Below are positions 32,982 through 40,552 of a DNA stretch of 64,000 nt, piece after piece. The DNA is from SCN-69-37 sp044507065 (lineage in GTDB: Bacteria > Acidobacteriota > Vicinamibacteria > Vicinamibacterales > SCN-69-37): NCBI GenBank assembly GCA_044507065.1, contig JBIQJY010000001.1, forward strand, positions 62,001-126,000, given 5' to 3'. Numbering within the stretch: the first letter of the stretch is position 1; every line of letters starts with the position of its first letter. The notes beneath the pieces are model-generated. The model did no database searches. It was not told the origin of the DNA and saw nothing but the letters and a program-made list of their open reading frames with translations. A program made the translations under genes and the position numbers.

Positions 32982-33641
32982 CTACGCGGCCCCGGCGGCG
33001 GGCTGGCGCACCCGGCGCCGCCACACGAGGAACACCCGCACCGCCAGCAGCACGGCGAGCGCCGCCCCCCACAGCAACGGCTCGCGAATGTCAGCCTTCT
33101 GTCCCCAGGCGAAGTGAATCACGCCGGCCACGGCCGCGACATAGACCAGCCGGTGCAACCGCTGCCAGCGGCGCCCGAGCCGGCGAATCATGCCGTTGGT
33201 GGACGTCACGGCCAGCGCCGTCAGGATGACCAGCGCCGTCATGCCCATGAAGATGAACGGGCGCTCGATGACATCCGCCACGATCTCGCGCACGCGGCCG
33301 AGTTTGTCGAAGACGACGTAGGTCAGGAAGTGGGACGCCGCGTAGCCGAAGGCCCAGAGACCCATCATCCGCCGGACGCTCTGCACACGATTCCACCCCG
33401 TCAGCCGGCGGATGGGCGTGACCGCCAGCGTCAGGATGAGCAGCATCAGGCCGGCACGACCGGTCTCGTGCAGCAGCGTCTCGACCGGGTTGACGCCGAG
33501 ATCGCCGGACCACGGGACGACGACGGAGGGAAAGAACGCCGGCACCAGCACCGGCAGCGCCTCGCGCAGCAGGAACACGCCGGGCAGCGCGCAGCCGACA
33601 AACGTCAGGCCGTAGAAGACTCGCGTCAGCGACCGGGCCAC
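32982..33641 (-). CDS. msrQ: Heme-binding membrane subunit of the methionine sulfoxide reductase system
   Basis: Inner-membrane protein of 219 aa with about six hydrophobic helices in the ferric-reductase-like fold. Candidate heme histidines are in LLHETGRAGLMLLILTLAVTP, GYAASHFLTY and RLHRLVYVAAVAGVIHF. MsrQ passes quinone-derived electrons to the periplasmic MsrP, which repairs oxidised methionines in envelope proteins. Start is GTG 33641; the gene follows msrP by 19 nt, the standard msrP-msrQ order. Confidence 0.9.
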   Translation of the reverse strand: MARSLTRVFYGLTFVGCALPGVFLLREALPVLVPAFFPSVVVPWSGDLGVNPVETLLHETGRAGLMLLILTLAVTPIRRLTGWNRVQSVRRMMGLWAFGYAASHFLTYVVFDKLGRVREIVADVIERPFIFMGMTALVILTALAVTSTNGMIRRLGRRWQRLHRLVYVAAVAGVIHFAWGQKADIREPLLWGAALAVLLAVRVFLVWRRRVRQPAAGAA

Positions 33642-33660
33642 AGGATGTCGCCGGGCCCGT

Positions 33661-34629
<969 letters not shown>

Positions 34630-34741
34630 GGCCTGCTCCCCTGTTGAATTACACCACAATCGCCCCGGGGCGCAGAGCCGCGATGCCATAATGGTGCGTT
34701 CCGGCTGACGCCGCGTACCGGGGCCCGGAGACTTGCTTCCG

Positions 34742-36103
34742 ATGACACAGACGTCCGCTCCGCACGATGCGCTTGCCGCCGCTCTCGATTCGAAACTTGC
34801 CGCGCGCACAGCGCGCGTCGGCGTCGTCGGGCTCGGATATGTCGGCCTGCCGCTGGCCGTCGAGTTCGCACGCGCCGGGTTCCACACCGTCGGCGTGGAC
34901 CTCGATGCCCGCAAGGTCGATGCAATCAACGCCGGGACCTCGTACATCCAGGACGTTCCAACGGCCGACGTAGCGCGGCTGCGGGGCGAGGGTCGGCTCG
35001 AAGCCAGTGTCGACACGGCGATTGTCGCCACGCTGGACACGATCAACATCTGCGTCCCCACGCCGCTGCGCAAGACGAAAGACCCGGACCTGTCCTACGT
35101 CGTGTCCGCCGTCGAGATGATCGCGCAGTACCTGCGGCCGGGCCAGCTGGTGATCCTCGAATCGACGACCTATCCGGGCACGACAGACGAAGTCGTGCAG
35201 CCCATCCTCGAGCGGGGCGGCCTGGTGGCGGGACGCGACTTCTTCCTGGCGTTCTCGCCCGAGCGTGTCGACCCGGGCAACGAGCGATGGACGACCCGCA
35301 ACGTGCCGAAAGTGGTGGGCGGCCACACACCCGCCTGCACGGCGCTCGCCACCGCGCTCTACCAGGCGTCGATTGACACCGTGGTTCCCGTCGGCTCGCC
35401 CAAGGCCGCCGAGATGGTGAAACTGCTCGAAAACACGTTTCGCGCCGTGAACATCGGGCTGGTCAACGAACTCGCGCTGATGTGCGATCGGCTGGGCATC
35501 AATGTGTGGGAAGTCGTCGACGCGGCGGCAACCAAGCCGTTCGGCTTCATGCCGTTTTATCCAGGCCCCGGCCTCGGCGGCCACTGCATCCCGATCGATC
35601 CGTTCTACCTGTCCTGGAAGGTGAAGGAGGTGGGCTTCGAGGCCCGGTTCATCGAACTGGCCGGGCACGTCAACGGCGCCATGCCGCAGCATGTCGTGCA
35701 GAAGGTGGCCGATGCGCTCAACACGCACGCCAAGGCGGTGCGCGGGTCCTCGGTGCTCGTGCTCGGCGTGTCCTACAAGCGCGACATCGACGACTTCCGC
35801 GAATCTCCGGCCATCGACGTCATGGCGAAGCTGGAATTGAAGGGCGCACGGCTGACCTATCACGATCCGTACGTGCCGGCGATCCCCGCGCACGAGTGGC
35901 CCGGAGCCCGCGACATCGCGTCGGTGCCGCTGACCGCCGACGCGCTGGCACAGGCCGACTGCGTCGCCGTGCTCACCAATCACCGTGCGTTCGACTACGA
36001 CGCCATCGTGCGCCATGCACGGCTCATCGTCGATTGCCGGAACGCGATCAAGACACCGGCCGAGCACGTGTTCAAGCTCGGCGCACCGGCCGTGTCGCGC
36101 TAG
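34742..36103 (+). CDS. Nucleotide-sugar dehydrogenase (UDP-GlcNAc/ManNAc 6-dehydrogenase type)
   Basis: NAD-dependent four-electron oxidase of about 453 aa. The Rossmann motif is VGVVGLGYVGLPLAVEFARAG. The substrate loop VILESTTYPGTTDEV, the core KLLENTFRAVNIGLVNEL and the active-site block GPGLGGHCIPIDPFYLSWK match WbpA/WecC enzymes more than UDP-glucose dehydrogenase. It makes UDP-N-acetyl-hexosaminuronic acid for surface polysaccharide. ATG 34742 was used; TTG 34733 is an alternative. CATAAT at 34687-34692 may be its -10. Its stop overlaps that of the convergent epimerase within a CTAG. Confidence 0.9.
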   Translation: MTQTSAPHDALAAALDSKLAARTARVGVVGLGYVGLPLAVEFARAGFHTVGVDLDARKVDAINAGTSYIQDVPTADVARLRGEGRLEASVDTAIVATLDTINICVPTPLRKTKDPDLSYVVSAVEMIAQYLRPGQLVILESTTYPGTTDEVVQPILERGGLVAGRDFFLAFSPERVDPGNERWTTRNVPKVVGGHTPACTALATALYQASIDTVVPVGSPKAAEMVKLLENTFRAVNIGLVNELALMCDRLGINVWEVVDAAATKPFGFMPFYPGPGLGGHCIPIDPFYLSWKVKEVGFEARFIELAGHVNGAMPQHVVQKVADALNTHAKAVRGSSVLVLGVSYKRDIDDFRESPAIDVMAKLELKGARLTYHDPYVPAIPAHEWPGARDIASVPLTADALAQADCVAVLTNHRAFDYDAIVRHARLIVDCRNAIKTPAEHVFKLGAPAVSR

Positions 36104-36951
36104 CCTCCCGGCCGCGGCATGTTCCGTCGGAGAAATGCCACGCCGTCGAACGCGATGGCTTCGGGGTCCGGTTCGATGTCGCGCCAGATCGACGCGGCTG
36201 CGCTCAGGTCGCCCAGCGCGAAGCCGAAGCTCTCGATCGTCAGCCAGCCGTCGTACTGCTGATGGCGCAGGGCCTCGAACACCCCCGGCCAGTCGACATG
36301 GCCGCTGCCGGGCGTGCCGCGATCGTTTTCCGACGTGTGCACGTGCTTGAGGTGCCGCGCGACGGCACGGCACGACGCGGCAACGTCCTTCTCCTCGATG
36401 TTCGCGTGGAACGTGTCGAACAACAGTCCGACGCGCGGCGATGCGATGGCGTCACAGAGCGCCAAGCCATCGGCAACCGTGTTGAGGAAGTAGGTCTCGA
36501 ACCGGTTGAGCGGCTCGATGGCTATCGTCACCTGATGGGCGTCGAGCACCGGCGCCAGCGCCTGATAGGCCTCGACCACCCGCGCCCACTCATCGGACGT
36601 GCGGCGCCGGCCAGGCAGCCAGCCGACCGGCGTATAGAGGGGTCCGGCCACGATCGACGCGCCGAGTTCGGCGGCCGCCTCGACGATGCGCGTGATGTGC
36701 GCGATCGTGCGCCGGCGGACATCGGCATCCTCGCTCGCGAGGCTGAGGCCCGAGACCAGTGCAGCCGACACCTCGCACTGCATACCCTCGTGGACGAGTC
36801 CGCTGCGAATCGGCGCGGCGTCGAACGCTTCCGGTCGAAAGACCGGGATCTCGACCCCGTCGAAACCGCGCTCGCGCAGTCGCGGCAGGATCCCGAGCTG
36901 CGCCGTGGTGAACTCGGCGGCCCAGATGTAGGCCGTCACGCCGAACTTCAT
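36100..36951 (-). CDS. Sugar epimerase/isomerase, D-tagatose 3-epimerase family
   Basis: TIM-barrel protein of 283 aa (MKFGVTAYIWAAEFTTAQLG). Expected metal and catalytic residues are present: Glu in IAIEPLNRFETYFLNT, Asp in GLLFDTFHANIEEKD, His in HVHTSENDRGTPGSGHVDW and Glu in WLTIESFGFAL. These match D-tagatose/D-psicose 3-epimerases, which swap the C3 configuration of ketoses. The ATG overlaps the upstream ThuA stop by 4 nt. The true substrate may be another keto-sugar or a 3-keto-glycoside, given the ThuA partner. Confidence 0.8.
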   Translation of the reverse strand: MKFGVTAYIWAAEFTTAQLGILPRLRERGFDGVEIPVFRPEAFDAAPIRSGLVHEGMQCEVSAALVSGLSLASEDADVRRRTIAHITRIVEAAAELGASIVAGPLYTPVGWLPGRRRTSDEWARVVEAYQALAPVLDAHQVTIAIEPLNRFETYFLNTVADGLALCDAIASPRVGLLFDTFHANIEEKDVAASCRAVARHLKHVHTSENDRGTPGSGHVDWPGVFEALRHQQYDGWLTIESFGFALGDLSAAASIWRDIEPDPEAIAFDGVAFLRRNMPRPGG

Positions 36952-37712
36952 TGCCCCACCGCCCACCGGAACCCGCGCACGAGCAGTGCCTGATAGACCG
37001 GATCGTCCCAGGTAGCCGTTCCGTGGCCCAGCGTGGTGCCGAACACACGGGCACCGTGGTAGTCGTGCGTCCAGGCCACCGGGTACTCCCGCCCGTCGCG
37101 CTCGTCGACCGCGCTGGCGATCGGCCGCACACCCGGCCACACCTTTTCAATCACGTACAACTCGTCCATGGGCGTGACCCAGTCCGACGCAAGCCCCCGC
37201 ACGATCGCATCGTCGGCCCACTTGACCGGGATCCGGAACTGGGGCGTGTGCATGCGGCTCGTCACGCCCAGGAGTTCGCGCCAGTCGTCCACCGTGGCCG
37301 ACCGATACGAGTGCATTGCGCAGTGGATGACCATGGCCGGCACCCGCCCGAGGCGATGCGCATCGGTGATGCGTCGGATGAAGGTCAGGTCGTCGACGTC
37401 GGCCGAGCACTCGTTGTGGACGACAATGTCGAACCCGCGTGCCCAGTCGGGGTTGTCGTAGATGGGGTATCGCGTGGTGGTTCCGCGCGCGCTGCCCTGC
37501 AGCGCGATGGTCCAGTCCACGGGCAATGCGGCCCCCACCGCCTCCACCAGGACGCGGCTCTGGTGCAGATAGTCGTGAAAGGCACCGGAACTGATCACCA
37601 GCGCCCGCACGCGGTGCCCGTCGGCCGCCTGACGATCGGCGCGGGCCGGGCCAATCGACGCCAGGACGAACGCGCCGGCGAGCGCCAGCGCCGTGACGAA
37701 TCGCCGGTTCAT
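36948..37712 (-). CDS. Secreted ThuA-domain protein
   Basis: The 254-aa product has a cleavable signal (to about ASIGPARA). The rest is a glutamine-amidotransferase-like ThuA domain: VRALVISSGAFHDYLHQSRV, YDNPDWARGFDIVVHNECSA and FGTTLGHGTATWDDPVYQ. ThuA homologues act in trehalose or keto-glycoside catabolism, though the chemistry is not fully settled. It is translationally coupled (ATGA) to the tagatose-epimerase-like gene, a pairing typical of 3-keto-disaccharide degradation clusters. Confidence 0.8.
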   Translation of the reverse strand: MNRRFVTALALAGAFVLASIGPARADRQAADGHRVRALVISSGAFHDYLHQSRVLVEAVGAALPVDWTIALQGSARGTTTRYPIYDNPDWARGFDIVVHNECSADVDDLTFIRRITDAHRLGRVPAMVIHCAMHSYRSATVDDWRELLGVTSRMHTPQFRIPVKWADDAIVRGLASDWVTPMDELYVIEKVWPGVRPIASAVDERDGREYPVAWTHDYHGARVFGTTLGHGTATWDDPVYQALLVRGFRWAVGQ

Positions 37713-37734
37713 GCGGTGCCCCTTTCCCGCCGCG

Positions 37735-38514
37735 CTATTGGATCAGGCTCGACGCGATCCGGTACGGACCATCCGCACTGCCGATGGCGCTGACGACCTT
37801 CACGTAGACGGGCTCGCCGGCCACCACGTCGATCGATGCCGACTCGTTCGTGTTATTGCCCTGCAGATCGTCGTCGGACCGCACGATGTGCGTCGCGAAG
37901 TCCTTGGCCGAGTAGACCTCGATGGCCAGGTCCGGCGACGAATCGTTGACCGACCGCAGGATGACGGTCAGCGTGCCGGCCGTCTTCGGCGTGATGCGAA
38001 ACCAGTCCCAGGCGTCGCCCGCGTCGGTGTCGAGCGAGTCTTCCCGGCTCTGGCCGATTTCGAGGTCGGTGGCCATCGTCGGCCGCCGGTCCGGATCCCC
38101 CGTCCGCGCGAATCCCGGCATGGCAATCCAGCCCGCGCCAATCTCGAACTTGGCGGAGTTGCCGCTGACCAGCTGGATCTGCACGCGGTACTCGCCGGGC
38201 TCGGTGAGCGTCACGGCCAACTGCTCGTTGCCCGTCTCCCCGAACAGGTCGCGGTCCGCACTGCCGTCGGGCACGGTCTGCCCGTCGACGTCGAGCACCG
38301 CTATCGAGATGTCCTGGTCGGATCGTGCGGCAACCGACAGGACGCCGGCGGCCGGCGCGGTAAAGCGGAAGACGGCCGGGGCAGCGTCCGAGGTCTGGCC
38401 GGCAATCGTCTTGCCGACCGGCAGTTGGGCCGGTGCCTGGGCGTGGGCGGCCGCTCCGTACGCGGCGGCGAGCAGGGTGAGCAGGACGACGCGCTTGCAA
38501 TAGGGAGTCGGCAT
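37735..38514 (-). CDS. Secreted protein with two PPC-like beta-sandwich domains
   Basis: Exported protein of 259 aa with signal peptide ending AAAHAQA. Two similar beta-rich segments follow. One (residues about 32-120) has VFRFTAPAAGVLSVAARSDQD and LTEPGEYRVQIQLVSG. The other (about 150-255) has DAWDWFRITPKTAGTLTVIL and EPVYVKVVSAIGSADGPYRI. These resemble bacterial pre-peptidase C-terminal (PPC) domains, normally found as accessory domains on secreted enzymes, but no catalytic module is attached. It lies 33 nt after the oligoendopeptidase, suggesting a linked extracellular role. Confidence 0.65.
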   Translation of the reverse strand: MPTPYCKRVVLLTLLAAAYGAAAHAQAPAQLPVGKTIAGQTSDAAPAVFRFTAPAAGVLSVAARSDQDISIAVLDVDGQTVPDGSADRDLFGETGNEQLAVTLTEPGEYRVQIQLVSGNSAKFEIGAGWIAMPGFARTGDPDRRPTMATDLEIGQSREDSLDTDAGDAWDWFRITPKTAGTLTVILRSVNDSSPDLAIEVYSAKDFATHIVRSDDDLQGNNTNESASIDVVAGEPVYVKVVSAIGSADGPYRIASSLIQ

Positions 38515-38515
38515 A

Positions 38516-38539
38516 GGGCGCCTACTATAGCAGGCGCCC
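38516..38539 (-). promoter_or_regulatory. Inverted repeat combining a hairpin and an extended -10 promoter
   Basis: Arms GGGCGCCT and AGGCGCCC (8 bp, perfect) flank an 8-nt loop. On the minus strand the loop region reads TGC-TATAGT, an extended -10 ending 9 nt before the ATG at 38514. The repeat also begins 9 nt after the oligoendopeptidase stop, so it could act as terminator, promoter or operator. Confidence 0.5.
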
Positions 38540-38547
38540 CGGCCGAT

Positions 38548-40437
38548 CTACTGCCGCCTGGCGAGCAGCGCCTCCATCTCGTCCATGACCCGATTCATCT
38601 CCCGAATCGTCAGGTCGAGCGGCTCGTCAGTCGTCATGTCCACGCCGGCATCCCGCAGCAGGTCGATGGGGTACTTGGACCCGCCGGCCGACAGAAACGC
38701 GAGGTAGCGGTCGACGGCCGAACTGTCGCCTGCCTTGACCTTCTGCGCGAGCGCCTCGGACGCGGTGAACGACGTGGCGTACTGGAACACGTAGAAGTCG
38801 CGGTAGAAGTGCGGAATGAAGCTCCACTCGTGCGCGACGTAGTCGTCGACGACGGTCACGCCCTGGTCGTGGCCGTAGTACTTCTTCGTGATGCCCATGT
38901 AGAGGTCCGCAAGCGCGGTGCCGGTGATGGGCTGCCCCTTCTCGGCCATCTGGTGCATCGCCAGCTCGAACTCGGCGAACTGCGTCTGCCGGAACACCGT
39001 CCCCTTGATGTTCTCGAGATAGCTGCCGAGCAGCGAGAGCCGCACGTCGTCGTCGGTCAGCGTCTTGAGCATGTGGTCGACGAGCAGCGATTCGTTGAAT
39101 GTCGACGCCACCTCGGCCACGAACGTGGGATAGTCGGCCATCGGGTAGGGCTGCGTCCGGTTCGACAGGAAGCTCTGCATCGCATGCCCGAGCTCGTGGG
39201 CCAGCGTGCTCATGTCGTCGTACTTGCCGTTGTAGTTCATCAGCATGTACGGGTGGACATCGAACGCCGCATCCTGCGAGTAGGCGCCCGAACGCTTCCC
39301 CGGCGTCGGAAACATGTCGATCCACCGTTCGCCGAACGCCCGGTCCAGCACCGACACGTACTCGGGCCCGAGCGGCGCCATCGCGGCCTTGATGTGATCG
39401 ATGGCTTCATCGGGGGTATAGGCCAGATCCACCGAATCGACCAGCGGCGCGTACAGGTCGTAATAGTGGAGCGTGTCGAGGCCGAGCATCCGCTTGCGCA
39501 GCGCCAGGTAGCGATGGAAGCTCGGCAGGTGGCGATTGACGCCGTCGACCAGCCGCGTATACACCGAGACGGGAATGTTCGGGCCGTCGAGCGTGGCCTC
39601 GAGCGACGAATCGTATTTCCGCGCCTTCGTGTAGAACATCGCCTTCTGCACGCTCGCGTTCATGGTCGTGCCGAGCGTGCGGCCGAAGCCCCCGAGCGAT
39701 TCGAAGAAGGCCGACATGACGATCTCGCGATCGCGGCGATTGCGGCTGGCACGAAACAGGCTGTAGTTGGCCTGGTTGACGCGCACCTCGGTGCCGTCGG
39801 CCAGCTTGACAGACGGATACGGGAAGTCCGCGTTGGCGAGGATGTTGTAGATGTCGGACGGCGATCCGGCGAGCGGGCCCGCATCGGCGAGGATCTTCTC
39901 TTCGCCCGGCGTGAGCGTGTGCGGGGCGCGGCGGACGATGTCCTCGAGATAGAAACGGTAGGGCGCCAGGCGCGGCTCGGCGGCGACGAACTTCGCAACG
40001 GTCCCGGGCGCAAGACGCAGGATCTCCGGCTCGACGAAGGCTGCCCGCGCGCTGAAGGCGGCGGCCAGCTGCACCATTTCCTGGCGCATGCCCTCATGCG
40101 TCGCGTCGCGCGTGTCCTGATCGGCCAGCAGGCTGGCATAACCGTACGCGCGATACAGCTCCTTCTGGATGGCGTAGAGCCGATCGAGCGCGTCGGCGAG
40201 CACCGAGGCCGACGAACCGAGCCGGCCCTCGAAGGTGGCGATGGCAGGCAGATCGGCCTCGATCCCGGTCCTGGCGGCGCGCCACGCCTCGGTCGACGGA
40301 TAGATCTCGCTGAGATCCCACGTGTACTTCTCGGGAATATCGGCACGCTCGCGCTCCTGCGCGACCGCACCCTGTAACGTCAGCGCGGCGAGCGCCGGAG
40401 CCATGAACAGGAGTCGACGGGACGACCGTGTCAGCAT
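38548..40437 (-). CDS. Secreted oligoendopeptidase F (M3B metallopeptidase)
   Basis: Zinc peptidase of 629 aa. The motif HELGH within STLAHELGHAMQSFLSNRTQ supplies two zinc ligands; the third is expected in TFNESLLVDHML. Other M3B blocks include IPEKYTWDLSEIYPSTEAW at the start and YVAHEWSFIPHFYRDFYVFQY. It has a signal peptide (RRLLFMAPALAALTLQGAVAQ), unusual because PepF in Firmicutes is cytoplasmic, so this version degrades peptides outside the cytoplasm. A TACAAT hexamer ends exactly 6 nt before the ATG and no ribosome binding site is seen. Confidence 0.9.
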   Translation of the reverse strand: MLTRSSRRLLFMAPALAALTLQGAVAQERERADIPEKYTWDLSEIYPSTEAWRAARTGIEADLPAIATFEGRLGSSASVLADALDRLYAIQKELYRAYGYASLLADQDTRDATHEGMRQEMVQLAAAFSARAAFVEPEILRLAPGTVAKFVAAEPRLAPYRFYLEDIVRRAPHTLTPGEEKILADAGPLAGSPSDIYNILANADFPYPSVKLADGTEVRVNQANYSLFRASRNRRDREIVMSAFFESLGGFGRTLGTTMNASVQKAMFYTKARKYDSSLEATLDGPNIPVSVYTRLVDGVNRHLPSFHRYLALRKRMLGLDTLHYYDLYAPLVDSVDLAYTPDEAIDHIKAAMAPLGPEYVSVLDRAFGERWIDMFPTPGKRSGAYSQDAAFDVHPYMLMNYNGKYDDMSTLAHELGHAMQSFLSNRTQPYPMADYPTFVAEVASTFNESLLVDHMLKTLTDDDVRLSLLGSYLENIKGTVFRQTQFAEFELAMHQMAEKGQPITGTALADLYMGITKKYYGHDQGVTVVDDYVAHEWSFIPHFYRDFYVFQYATSFTASEALAQKVKAGDSSAVDRYLAFLSAGGSKYPIDLLRDAGVDMTTDEPLDLTIREMNRVMDEMEALLARRQ

Positions 40438-40443
40438 GCCGAC

Positions 40444-40449
40444 ATTGTA
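40444..40449 (-). promoter_or_regulatory. -10 hexamer of a probable leaderless promoter (oligoendopeptidase)
   Basis: TACAAT on the minus strand, separated by GTCGGC from the ATG at 40437. A weak TTCGAC sits 16 nt upstream as a possible -35. Confidence 0.45.
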
Positions 40450-40489
40450 GAGCGACACCCGGCGGGTCGAACAGTCCGCCGTACACAGC

Positions 40490-40526
40490 ACGGGCCCGGG
40501 GCGACCTGACGTCGTCCCGGGCCCGT
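40490..40526 (-). terminator. Hairpin terminator after the cytochrome-bearing dehydrogenase gene
   Basis: A 16-bp stem (ACGGGCCCGGG...CCCGGGCCCGT, extended inward by CGAC/GTCG with one G-T pair) and a 5-nt loop, starting 26 nt after the stop at 40553. No T-run follows. Confidence 0.65.
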
Positions 40527-40552
40527 TGTCGTGTGTGCAGCTCAGGCGCCGA

